From Hyphomicrobium sp. (GTDB taxonomy: Bacteria; Pseudomonadota; Alphaproteobacteria; Rhizobiales; Hyphomicrobiaceae), in assembly GCA_016716675.1 (NCBI GenBank), contig JADJVG010000028.1, positions 1 to 9,930 on the forward strand: a stretch of DNA of 9,930 nt, in the 5' to 3' direction. The notes under the pieces are model-generated. The model ran no database searches. It saw only the letters and a list, made by a program, of their open reading frames with translations, and was not told where the DNA came from. This document shows, piece after piece, positions 1-7,309 of the stretch; position 1 is the stretch's first letter, and each line of letters begins with the position of its first letter. The translations under genes were made by a program, and so were the position numbers.

Positions 1-564
1 GTTGTAAATGCGGCGGCAGGCACGGCGGCAGGCGACCTTGCCACATATGCGCAAATGCGCCTGTTCGGCGTCCCACCCGGCTTCATCGGCTTTCACGCTT
101 CGGTCACGACCCCGGCGGGATGGCTCCCTTGCGATGGCCGGATTATCAGCCGGACGACCTACGCCGAGTTATTCGCCGCCATCGAAACGCTTTACGGCGC
201 TGGCGACGGCTCAACTACGTTTGCGGTTCCTGATGCGCGCGGCGAGTTCCTGCGTGCGCTTGACTCTGGACGCGGGCTCGATCCTGCGCGCGTGATCGGC
301 TCGGTTCAGGCCGCTGCGATCCTCAACCATTCCCACACTGCCACAACGACGCTGACGGACCCCGGTCATCGTCACGAGTGGGGCAATGGCGCGACAACGG
401 CGAGCGTTGGCGGAAGTTCGTTTTCTGGCGTCAGCCTGACAGGCGGCGCGCTGAATACCGCCTTTTCAACGACCGGAATCACGGCGGTGACGACGGTTAC
501 GCCGAACGGCGGGGCTGAAAACCGTCCTCACAATATCGCCTTCCCCATTATTATCAAGGTCTGA
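1..564 (+). CDS. Phage tail fibre protein with collar domain (3' part, start outside window)
   Basis: The frame is open from base 1, so this is the last 187 residues of a longer gene. After an Ala/Gly-rich stretch comes a typical Phage Tail Collar domain (PF07484 type), around visible residues 27-80. It contains GWLPCDGR, a Tyr-Ala-Glu-Leu-Phe segment, then LYGAGDGSTTFAVPDARGEF, the family signature. The C-terminal part is Gly/Thr/Ser-rich with two His clusters (NHSH, GHRHEW) and ends with ENRPHNIAFPIIIKV; this arrangement is common in collar and microcystin-dependent-type tail proteins, where His residues may bind metal. An internal ATG at 55 exists, but the coding sense of the upstream residues and the tail-fibre context argue that the real start lies upstream. 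It is followed after 4 bases by the next tail gene, suggesting co-transcription. The role would be distal tail structure or receptor contact. Family assignment is firm; exact role is inferred. Confidence 0.88.
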   Translation, partial: VVNAAAGTAAGDLATYAQMRLFGVPPGFIGFHASVTTPAGWLPCDGRIISRTTYAELFAAIETLYGAGDGSTTFAVPDARGEFLRALDSGRGLDPARVIGSVQAAAILNHSHTATTTLTDPGHRHEWGNGATTASVGGSSFSGVSLTGGALNTAFSTTGITAVTTVTPNGGAENRPHNIAFPIIIKV

Positions 565-568
565 AAGC

Positions 569-751
569 ATGGCGACCACTGTTAAGCGCATTCGCGAACT
601 CGACACGGCCGCGACTGTCACTGACGATCATTATGTCGTGCTCGATAGCGATAGCGGCGCGACCGAAAAGACGAAGGTCGCGTCGATCATCGAGCCGTTC
701 AAAACGCATCCCTCAGCGGCTCCGCAACGGTCATCTATCGCGATGGCCTGA
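569..751 (+). CDS. N-terminal part of tail fibre/tailspike gene (frame broken near 701)
   Basis: The ATG at 569 has AAGG at 556-559, nine bases upstream, and follows the collar gene stop by four bases. The first 45 residues (MATTVKRIRELDTAATVTDD, then YVVLDSDSGATEKTKV) read like the start of phage tail fibre proteins, where a short attachment segment precedes the receptor-binding part. After Phe44-Lys45 (698-703) the frame turns into low-sense residues and stops at 751. The -1 frame then continues sensibly as NASLSGSATVIYRDGLTHTW and joins the large open frame that follows. One extra A in the AAAA run at 701-704 would restore a continuous protein of about 705 residues ending at 2685. I read this as one gene with a single-base loss, real or a sequencing error. 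No canonical -1 slippery heptamer is present here. Confidence 0.7.
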   Translation: MATTVKRIRELDTAATVTDDHYVVLDSDSGATEKTKVASIIEPFKTHPSAAPQRSSIAMA

Positions 752-804
752 CGCATACTTGGGCCGGTCCGCAGTGGATCGGCATCGATGGCGTTCGCCG
801 CTTC

Positions 805-2685
805 GTGAAGCATGATGGCTGGCGGCATGAGGGCTCTATCGGCTCCGGCGTTCAGGTCTATCAGTCCTATGATGGGCGGCAGGTCAGGAATCCAAATACC
901 GCGTTCAGTCTCAGCGACCGCGCCCCGGCGGAAGTGGTCGGCGGGCGCATGGGCGGCACGCGAACCGGCTTGATCGTGACGGCCTTGGATGCGTCAAGCA
1001 ACACGCTGAATTATTTCGTGTCGAGCGATGACGACAGCTTCGAGTGGGGCGCTCCCACGCTTCTCACGACCATTGCGCCGATCTTCACGTATGGCAAATT
1101 CCACAACATCCCGAACGTTGACACGACGCCGAGCACGAACGACTGGATTGCATTCGGCTATGGCGCGGGACACATCTACTGGATTTCGACCGCGAACAAC
1201 GGGACCACTTGGACAAGCGGCGATTGCTTCGGCGGCGCGCTGGCAGGGTTCCTTGGCGTTGAAGCTTACGTCGAGCGGTTCCCCGGTCAGAACAAGTGGG
1301 TGATGATCATCCGTGACGATACGGGCGGCAATGCTCGCATGTCTGTCACGACTGATTTGAAGAACTGGCCGGCTCCCGTCGCAACGTCGCTTCCGACCGG
1401 CGCGAACCCGTTGACGCTGATTTTCCATGGCGGCCGGCTCTACATCTATGCAACCGCGCGCCGGGGCCAACCGATCAACGGTGCGACCGACGCGCTTGTT
1501 TATTGGGACGTTGATCCTGCTGTGGTCGAAGCGACTTCGGCTGTTGGTTCGCCGACGATGAAACTGGCCTATGCTGGCTCGACGCATATGCTCGGCTATC
1601 TCAACACGGTGATGACGCCAAACGGCTATTGGGAAGCGTCGTTCACATCGGACGAAACGGAGCTTGGATCCGCAAACCCGTCCGCTTCGCATGTCGTAAT
1701 GTTGAGCGGCGTGCAAACAGAAGTCGCATCCCCGGCCATTATCGCCACCCGGCCGAACAAGAATCTATGGGACAACGGGACGCTGCAAAGCGTCACGCGC
1801 GCGGCGTCTGGCTCACTTTCAGACGGCGTGATCGTCGCGGATCGTCTCAAATGGTTCGGCGCGGCGACCGGGACTTATGCGCGACAGGACGTTCCATACG
1901 ATATCGCGCGCACCATGCCGCACAAGCCGCGAAAGATGACGACGATTGTTTCGTCAGCGACGACGAATTGCGGTTTCTCGATGCGCCGATACGGGGCTGA
2001 CCATTTTCGCATGGCGGCCGACGCTGTGCTGACGATTTCCGTCCACGCGGCGAACACATGGCCGAATCCGCTTTTCTTCAAGGTGATCCACCGAACGGCG
2101 AAAACAGCCGGAACGGACATTCCGAGCCCAGCGGTGCAGTTGACCGGCGATCCGAAACCGAATGGGGGATGGTTCGCTAGCGTCGCCTATCCTACAATCG
2201 GCATGTCTGGCGTTTCGCTTGGCGCCGATCCGAGCGTCGAATATCAGCTTTATACGCCGCTCGCTGGCGGGGGCTACGACGGCTCGATTTGCGGTGTGAA
2301 GCTCGAATTCGGCGACACGGCAACCGCGCTCGAACAGGATGACGGCGACATGCCGGAGCACCTGTCGCGGACGGCGGAAATGGTGACGTTCGCGCCGGGG
2401 CATGTGATCGGCGCTGTTTATCCTCTCGCGTCGGGGAGCGGCGGCTGCGTCCTCGAATATGAGCCGAAGGACTTTGCGCCCTCCGTCACCATCACGGCTT
2501 CGAGTCTCATTGTCGTGACCGCTGGCGGCAGTGTCGCAGTGACGGGCTTGACCGTCGCGGCAGGCACAACGCCCGGGCAGCGTCGATGCGTCCTGACTGT
2601 GACCGCGCCGGGCCTGACGCAGCCGGGAGCATTGATGGTCGATGCTGGCGGTTCTGCGTCGTTCTTAGTTTCGGTCGATCACTGA
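805..2685 (+). CDS. Tailspike/tail fibre main body, probable sialidase-like beta-propeller
   Basis: The first start codon in this frame is GTG 805, but sensible coding begins near 703 (TWAGPQWIGIDGVRRF precedes the GTG), so 805 is probably not the true start; the gene most likely begins at 569. Residues about 40-310 show repeated beta-strand units with Asp/Ser-rich turns (YFVSSDDDSFEWGAP, ISTANNGTTWTSGD, SVTTDLKNW), as in BNR/Asp-box sialidase propellers used by tailspikes to bind or cut surface sugars. Residues about 318-515 run from NLWDNGT to VKLEFGDTATALEQD and resemble the C-terminal module found on many tail fibres. The last 60 residues are Thr/Val/Gly-rich beta structure. No frame change is evident inside this part. 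The next gene starts 9 bases after the stop with GAGGA overlapping and following the stop. Propeller assignment is by pattern only; catalytic residues were not identified. Confidence 0.72.
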   Translation: MKHDGWRHEGSIGSGVQVYQSYDGRQVRNPNTAFSLSDRAPAEVVGGRMGGTRTGLIVTALDASSNTLNYFVSSDDDSFEWGAPTLLTTIAPIFTYGKFHNIPNVDTTPSTNDWIAFGYGAGHIYWISTANNGTTWTSGDCFGGALAGFLGVEAYVERFPGQNKWVMIIRDDTGGNARMSVTTDLKNWPAPVATSLPTGANPLTLIFHGGRLYIYATARRGQPINGATDALVYWDVDPAVVEATSAVGSPTMKLAYAGSTHMLGYLNTVMTPNGYWEASFTSDETELGSANPSASHVVMLSGVQTEVASPAIIATRPNKNLWDNGTLQSVTRAASGSLSDGVIVADRLKWFGAATGTYARQDVPYDIARTMPHKPRKMTTIVSSATTNCGFSMRRYGADHFRMAADAVLTISVHAANTWPNPLFFKVIHRTAKTAGTDIPSPAVQLTGDPKPNGGWFASVAYPTIGMSGVSLGADPSVEYQLYTPLAGGGYDGSICGVKLEFGDTATALEQDDGDMPEHLSRTAEMVTFAPGHVIGAVYPLASGSGGCVLEYEPKDFAPSVTITASSLIVVTAGGSVAVTGLTVAAGTTPGQRRCVLTVTAPGLTQPGALMVDAGGSASFLVSVDH

Positions 2686-2694
2686 GGAATTGCC

Positions 2695-3693
2695 ATGCCG
2701 CAAATTGGTGTTGGAGTTGGCATCGGCCGCCGGCGTCGTCGCGGTAGCGGCGTCGGCGTTCAGCCGATCCTGATTGGCCGTCAGTCTGGTGTCGATTACG
2801 GCACGACGGGTGATTGGTTTGTTGACCAGTCGCGCCCGACGAGCGGTGACGGATTATCGCTGGCGACCGCGTTCAAGACGATTACCGAAGCAGTAACGGC
2901 AGCTTCACGCGGGCAGCGCATCAAGGTTGCTACGGGAACCTACCGCGAGACAGCTACGTTAACCGGCAAGGGCGGGGCGTCGCCTGCCTCGCCGCTGCGT
3001 ATCGAGCCCTACGGCACAGCCGAGCCAATCATCACGGGCGGCGAACCGCTGGCGGGCTGGGCGCTGTGCTCTGCCGGAGACGCGGCGGACGTAGGGCCGA
3101 ATTGGGGCTCGATCTACAAGGTTACGGTTGCCACCTCGTCGTTCGTCGGTTCCAATCCGCGCGCGGCGTTCCCGTGCGAGGCTGGCGCGCTCTCGTGCCG
3201 TGCATGTGGCGCGTCCCCAATCCCGCCCGTCCGCAATTCGCGGAGACGCCCGAAGACTGGTACTCGGCGACATCGGTGCAGATCACCGGGACGTACCCGA
3301 CCGCGACGATCAGTTTCACACGCCTTTCGCCGCGCCTACACGCAGGCGCAGATCGAGCGTTGCGACATCTGGTTCCGAGGGCAGGCGAACTTCTGCTACC
3401 GCTCTCCGATCACGTCGTTCAACCCGGCGACCGGCGTTATCACGCCGACGCGACAGGACCGGCTTTACGAGCTTGAGGACCGCTTTGCGTTAATGAACTT
3501 GCTGCCGGAAATGCGGCCCGGAGAATGGGGGTGGAAAGACGCGGGCGGCGGCAACACCACCCTGTATATCTGGCCGAACAACGCGGCCAATGTCGCGGCC
3601 GGGGTTGAATATACGGCGCGCGGGCGTGGCGTCTTTGTCGATCAAAGAAAGCAATGTCGCAATCAGGGGCCTAACCGTCCAGCAGATCGCTGA
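2695..3693 (+). CDS. N-terminal part of beta-helix tailspike (frame disturbed at three places)
   Basis: ATG 2695 has GAGGA at 2684-2688, so the start is well supported. After a short Gly/Val and Arg-rich leader (GIGRRRRRGSG), residues 35-115 match the entry to right-handed parallel beta-helix (pectate-lyase-like) tailspikes: a Thr-Ser-Gly-Asp-Gly-Leu-Ser segment, ATAFKTITEAV, IKVATGTYRETATL, and PLRIEPYGTAEPIITGGEPL. From about 3185 to 3335 this frame becomes Arg/Pro-rich nonsense, while the frame starting at positions divisible by 3 reads well (LVPCMWRVPNPARPQF, PEDWYSATSVQITGTYPTAT). From about 3337 this frame is sensible again (AYTQAQIERCDIWFRGQAN). Near 3640 the sense moves to the frame of the following part, and this frame stops at 3693. 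The net change is one base, giving an intact protein of about 1008 residues (2695-5722) if repaired. The mid-gene disruption points to indels, not to two proteins. Confidence 0.68.
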   Translation: MPQIGVGVGIGRRRRRGSGVGVQPILIGRQSGVDYGTTGDWFVDQSRPTSGDGLSLATAFKTITEAVTAASRGQRIKVATGTYRETATLTGKGGASPASPLRIEPYGTAEPIITGGEPLAGWALCSAGDAADVGPNWGSIYKVTVATSSFVGSNPRAAFPCEAGALSCRACGASPIPPVRNSRRRPKTGTRRHRCRSPGRTRPRRSVSHAFRRAYTQAQIERCDIWFRGQANFCYRSPITSFNPATGVITPTRQDRLYELEDRFALMNLLPEMRPGEWGWKDAGGGNTTLYIWPNNAANVAAGVEYTARGRGVFVDQRKQCRNQGPNRPADR

Positions 3694-5722
3694 CGCCAGC
3701 GACGACACACAGTCGGCCAACGGCAATTATGCAATCGTCAACATGGGCCTGACAAAGAAGACAGGCTTTCTGGTTGAGAACTGCCTCATCCAGAATTGCT
3801 ATCGCGGGTATTTTTCTAATTTCGGGGCCGTGAACGCTTCATCTTGCGATAATATTACTGTCAAAAATGTCACTATACGTAATATCATCGGGCATAGTGG
3901 AATCAATTTGGGCGGCCCCGACGCTTCGGGCGTGCTGTCGACGACCATATGGGCCGACCGCAATCACTGCGAGGACATTGAGCGCACTGGCGTTCGCTTT
4001 GCGGGCGCAGAAAACGCGGTCGCCAGCTTCAACAAATACTCGGGCACGAGTTCGGCGGCGCACGCCAACATGACGAATGCGACAGGGAAGTCGCATAACA
4101 TCCTGTTTCACACTAATAATTTTAGCGGCGGCATCAACGGGTATTGCCCGTTCCAGCAGGCCAGCCGCATGCACTACACGGCGAACCTTATCGCGGCGGC
4201 CTCCGACGCGCGCGCGATCGTCGACCAGAACAGCGCCGCCGGAACGCCGATCAGCCGCGCGGCAGAATTGGGCGTCAGCGGCGATGGCGCAGTCCTGTGC
4301 AACACCATCAGCCCGCATCAGGTCGTGTTGACCAATCCCGGCGCGGTCACGCTCGGCAAGGCCGCGTATCCCGAGGTGACGTTTATCCTGCACAACAACA
4401 TCATGCCCGGCGTGCTGCCAAACGCCGCGATCACGGCGAACAGCTACAACGTCGTGACCGGAACCGGCGCGACCCTCGGCGCGAACGATACCGCGACGAC
4501 GCATGGCGCAGTATTTGCCGATGCCGCCAGCGGCGACATTTCGATCAAGGCAGGCTCTCCGAGCCGGAGCCACACCACGAAGAGCCTGACGGCGGAAATC
4601 GCCGTCATTAAATCGCGCTTCCCTTGGTTTACAGACATCGACCTTGACATGCATGGCCGCACAATCAATTGGGCGTCGCCGCCGGCCGGCTGTGCGGTCA
4701 ACCCGGATGACGTCCAGCCTGTCCGTCCGGTCGCGATCCATCAGGGGCCGAACACCGCTTCGATTCGCCCCTCGGTCAGCGGCACCCCGCAGCAGGGCGG
4801 TACGCTCACTGTGTCGGGCGGGTATGTGCGCGGCGCGCCGTTCTCGGCATTTGCGTGGCAGTGGCAGAAATCCACAAACGGCGGCGCGACATGGTCCGAC
4901 ATTTCAGGCGCGACGGCGCTGACCTACACAATCCAGCCCGGAGACGTGGGGTCGATTATCCGGTGTCGCATGACATCGGGCGCGTCGGTGTCCTACACCG
5001 CGCCGACCGCGACAGTGGTTTCCGGGTATGCGATTGATAACCCTGCGGTGCTCGCAGGCTCAACGTCGGACTACGTGAATTTGAGCGCGTCCGCGACCGC
5101 GCGTCAGATGACGTTCCCATCGTCTGGATCGTTGACGACGAACGGCAAGACGCTGTTCCTCGCGGTGCCGTGCCGCCAGAACAACGCGACCGGGACCGTG
5201 TGGACTGTCGCGACCATCGGCGCACCGGGCCGGGCTTTCGGAACGGGAACGGCGCTGACGCTGATTGAAACTGTGATCCGCGCGCCATCCACTGTTTCGA
5301 TCTTCATGGTGACGGGCCTTGCCGCAGGGTCTTACACTATCCAGCTTCAGAACGCGGCTGGCAGCGAGGCGTACAACGTCCGCTGCAACGTCTTCGAGAT
5401 GGGCGGCGTCGTCTCCGCAGGAACGCCGGGCACGGCGGCGGGCGGCACGGGCGTTTTGACGCTCGCGCCGACCATTACGACGACCGCCGCCAACAGCATG
5501 GTTCTGCACACGTTGATCCGCGGCAGCGGCGTCGCTGATGATGCGACCGTGACCGGCGCGACAGAATTCCTTGAAGTGGACTCCGGCGGCACAAACGCCG
5601 GCAACGACGTGAAGGCCGTGCTGGCCTACGAGGCTGCGGCGACGACCGGCGCCTACGCTGGAACTTTCACCTGGTCGGTGGCGGTGTCCGCGTCGGCGCG
5701 GTCGGTTGAGCTGAAATCATAA
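3590..5722 (+). CDS. C-terminal part of beta-helix tailspike (predicted polysaccharide-active)
   Basis: The first ATG in this frame is at 3590, but the first ~17 residues look spurious; real sense begins near 3641 (KESNVAIRGLTVQQIADAS), continuing GVFVDQ from the upstream frame. The next ~300 residues are Asn-rich beta-helix rungs (NCLIQNCYRGYFSN, NITVKNVTIRNIIGHSGINL, NKYSGTSSAAHAN, HNNIMPGVLP), as in pectin-lyase-fold phage depolymerases. Around residues 390-480 there is an Ig-like domain (SVSGTPQQGGTLTVSGG, FAWQWQKSTNGGATW, YTIQPGDVGSIIRCRM). The remaining ~230 residues are Thr/Ala/Gly-rich beta structure of unknown family. TAA at 5720-5722 ends the gene, 42 bases before the endolysin. The likely role is binding or cleaving capsule, LPS or exopolysaccharide during adsorption; substrate and active site cannot be told from the sequence. 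Confidence 0.75.
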   Translation: MSRPGLNIRRAGVASLSIKESNVAIRGLTVQQIADASDDTQSANGNYAIVNMGLTKKTGFLVENCLIQNCYRGYFSNFGAVNASSCDNITVKNVTIRNIIGHSGINLGGPDASGVLSTTIWADRNHCEDIERTGVRFAGAENAVASFNKYSGTSSAAHANMTNATGKSHNILFHTNNFSGGINGYCPFQQASRMHYTANLIAAASDARAIVDQNSAAGTPISRAAELGVSGDGAVLCNTISPHQVVLTNPGAVTLGKAAYPEVTFILHNNIMPGVLPNAAITANSYNVVTGTGATLGANDTATTHGAVFADAASGDISIKAGSPSRSHTTKSLTAEIAVIKSRFPWFTDIDLDMHGRTINWASPPAGCAVNPDDVQPVRPVAIHQGPNTASIRPSVSGTPQQGGTLTVSGGYVRGAPFSAFAWQWQKSTNGGATWSDISGATALTYTIQPGDVGSIIRCRMTSGASVSYTAPTATVVSGYAIDNPAVLAGSTSDYVNLSASATARQMTFPSSGSLTTNGKTLFLAVPCRQNNATGTVWTVATIGAPGRAFGTGTALTLIETVIRAPSTVSIFMVTGLAAGSYTIQLQNAAGSEAYNVRCNVFEMGGVVSAGTPGTAAGGTGVLTLAPTITTTAANSMVLHTLIRGSGVADDATVTGATEFLEVDSGGTNAGNDVKAVLAYEAAATTGAYAGTFTWSVAVSASARSVELKS

Positions 5723-5764
5723 TCTCATGCGACCGATGCGTGATGGCGGCCTAACCGGAAATCC

Positions 5765-7054
5765 ATGATCGACAGACAGACGTTTTTCACGCGCACCCGC
5801 GCGAGCTTTGGCGCGCTCAAACAATCGCAGGTTGATGGATTTACCGCGATCCTCGACGAGTGGGAGCGGCGAAAGCTATCGGACCTTCGATGGCTCGCCT
5901 ACATGCTCGCCACGGCGTGGCATGAGACAGCGGAGACGATGCAGCCGATCCGCGAGTATGGCAAAGGCGCAGGCCGTCCATATGGCATCCCCGACCCGTC
6001 AACAGGGCACGCCTACTATGGGCGCGGCTACGTGCAACTGACGTGGAAGGCGAATTACGCCAGCCTTGGCAAGCGCATTGGCGTTGACCTTGTGCGCAAG
6101 CCCGATCTTGCGCTTGATCCGCACAATGCCGCCGCGATCCTGTTTGAAGGCATGATCGACGGCTTGTTCACCGGCAAGTCACTCGGCAGCTACTTCACTG
6201 ACGATGAGTCCGACTGGCGGGACGCACGCCGGATCATCAACGGCATGGACCGCGCGGACAAGATCGCTGACGAAGCGAAGGCGTTCTACCGCGCCTCTGT
6301 TGAGGCGTCTAAGGCTTACAAGCCTGTCATTCCACCCGCCGCCCCTATTACGCCCGCCGCCCCGGCAACACCGCCAGCGCCCGCGCCTGCGAAGCCCAAA
6401 GGGCTTCTTGGAGCGGTTCATGTCGGCATTCGCAAAGAGGTCACTTTAATGAACCCCGACGCGCTCAAATCCCTTGCCGGAACGCTCATCAAGATTGGAG
6501 CGCCGACCATTGGCGGGCTTCTCGGCGGCCCTCTTGGCGCAGCGGGCGGAAAGCTCGCCGGGGATATTATCGGCTCACTCGCTGACGCGCTCGGCACGGA
6601 TGCAACGCCGGAAGCGGTTCAATCCAAGATCGAGGCAGACACCGCCGCTGCTGCGCCTATCGTCGCGGGCGTTGAAGCCAATCAGGTTGAGGAACTGCGC
6701 CTGCGTCTCGCCGATGTTCAGGACGCTCGCGCGACGATGGCTAAACTCTCTGATAGCGGATCGCCGCTTGCATGGGGCGCTGCGACTGTCAGCGTCATCG
6801 TTGTGTTCGGCTTCGTTGGATCGCTCTACATCATGCTAGTTCGTCCGCCGTCGCTCGATAGCGCTACGCGTGACTTGGCGTTGATGCTCTTGGGCGTGCT
6901 TACGTCCAAGTTCGGAACGGTGGTTGATTTCTGGCTCGGATCGTCGGCCGGCTCCCGCTCCAAAGACAGCAAGATCGGCGATGTGCTTGCGCGCGTCGCT
7001 CAACCCGTGGCGAACGCTGTGACTAGCGCCGTCAAATCCGCAACCAAAAAGTGA
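5765..7054 (+). CDS. GH19-type phage endolysin fused in frame to holin-like protein
   Basis: Residues 1-185 resemble GH19 (chitinase-like) phage endolysins that cut peptidoglycan glycan strands. They show LAYMLATAWHETAETMQPIREYG with Glu54 in the AWHET motif as the probable catalytic acid, Glu64 as a candidate second acid, and YYGRGYVQLTWKANYASLG (84-102), the substrate-cleft motif. A Pro/Ala linker (188-212) follows, then from residue 229 a holin-like protein. No signal peptide is seen, so export would need a holin. The fusion is suspicious. In the +1 frame the linker continues as KGFLERFMSAFAKRSL and stops with TAA at 6447-6449, overlapping the holin ATG (TAATG). Dropping one G from GGG at about 6401-6403 would give a 227-residue stand-alone endolysin. 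I think two genes are more likely, with one extra base causing the fusion. The Shine-Dalgarno for 5765 is weak (CGGAAA, 5756-5761). Confidence 0.85.
   Translation: MIDRQTFFTRTRASFGALKQSQVDGFTAILDEWERRKLSDLRWLAYMLATAWHETAETMQPIREYGKGAGRPYGIPDPSTGHAYYGRGYVQLTWKANYASLGKRIGVDLVRKPDLALDPHNAAAILFEGMIDGLFTGKSLGSYFTDDESDWRDARRIINGMDRADKIADEAKAFYRASVEASKAYKPVIPPAAPITPAAPATPPAPAPAKPKGLLGAVHVGIRKEVTLMNPDALKSLAGTLIKIGAPTIGGLLGGPLGAAGGKLAGDIIGSLADALGTDATPEAVQSKIEADTAAAAPIVAGVEANQVEELRLRLADVQDARATMAKLSDSGSPLAWGAATVSVIVVFGFVGSLYIMLVRPPSLDSATRDLALMLLGVLTSKFGTVVDFWLGSSAGSRSKDSKIGDVLARVAQPVANAVTSAVKSATKK
6436..6451 (+). promoter_or_regulatory. Ribosome binding site and TAATG stop/start overlap before holin
   Basis: AGAGG at 6436-6440 stands eight bases before ATG 6449-6451. 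TAA at 6447-6449 in the neighbouring frame shares its last A with that ATG. Such TAATG junctions are typical of translationally coupled phage genes and support the holin being a separate gene rather than only the tail of a fusion. Confidence 0.65.
6449..7054 (+). CDS. Holin-like protein (3TM-holin type), internal start
   Basis: ATG 6449 lies inside the longer frame but has its own AGAGG (6436-6440) eight bases upstream and overlaps a TAA in another frame. The resulting 201-residue protein begins MNPDALKSLAGTLIKIGAPT followed by a Gly-rich amphipathic stretch (IGGLLGGPLGAAGGKLAGDI), a common opening of phage holin/lysis proteins. A helical charged segment (78-100) precedes a hydrophobic helix at about 108-130 (WGAATVSVIVVFGFVGSLYI). 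A second follows at about 143-163, ending in FWLGSSAGSRSKD, a conserved motif in Holin_3TM-like phage proteins. It would sit in the inner membrane and form or gate the lesion that lets the endolysin reach peptidoglycan. The Ala/Lys-rich C-terminus is probably cytoplasmic. Family placement is by motif resemblance, not a search. Confidence 0.72.
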   Translation: MNPDALKSLAGTLIKIGAPTIGGLLGGPLGAAGGKLAGDIIGSLADALGTDATPEAVQSKIEADTAAAAPIVAGVEANQVEELRLRLADVQDARATMAKLSDSGSPLAWGAATVSVIVVFGFVGSLYIMLVRPPSLDSATRDLALMLLGVLTSKFGTVVDFWLGSSAGSRSKDSKIGDVLARVAQPVANAVTSAVKSATKK

Positions 7055-7063
7055 GGGTGAAAT

Positions 7064-7309
7064 ATGGCTATTACGAATGCAATGGCGACTAGTCTCGCCA
7101 AGGACTTTGCCACCGCTGAACGCGCGCTGGCCCGCCTGTCTGAATCCATCGCGGCTGTTGCTGCGGCGAGCGACGGCGCTATCGGGCCGGTCGGAACGAT
7201 GTATTTCGTCGAAACCGTTCGCGGGGCGCTTGGTTCGGTCGCGAAGGTGCATCTGGATATCTCCGTGTATGACCCGCGCCCGCGTCCTCATGACGGCGGC
7301 GGCAAGTGA
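7064..7309 (+). CDS. Small hypothetical phage protein, 81 aa
   Basis: ATG 7064 follows the holin stop by nine bases, with GAGGG (7053-7057) overlapping that stop as ribosome binding site. The protein has an Ala-rich helical N-terminal half (FATAERALARLSESIAAVAA), then a short beta-like part (GTMYFVETVRGAL, KVHLDISVYDPRPRP) and a Gly-rich end. No membrane segment or recognised domain is seen. It overlaps the next gene by GTGA (7306-7309), implying translational coupling. Position within the lysis block suggests a late function, but none can be assigned. Confidence 0.68.
   Translation: MAITNAMATSLAKDFATAERALARLSESIAAVAAASDGAIGPVGTMYFVETVRGALGSVAKVHLDISVYDPRPRPHDGGGK

Noticed and set aside
692..710. 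Programmed -1 frameshift in the tail fibre gene
   Set aside because: The A-run is only four bases and there is no X_XXY_YYZ heptamer in the right phase; a missing base explains the data more simply.
994..1716. Long minus-strand open frame (240 codons) inside the first tailspike gene
   Set aside because: Arg/His-rich residue make-up and no ribosome binding site; it mirrors the codon bias of the plus-strand tailspike.
3839..4741. Minus-strand open frame of 300 codons opposite the beta-helix region
   Set aside because: Composition dominated by Arg, Asp and Val in a pattern typical of antisense to GC-rich genes, while the plus strand shows clear beta-helix rungs.
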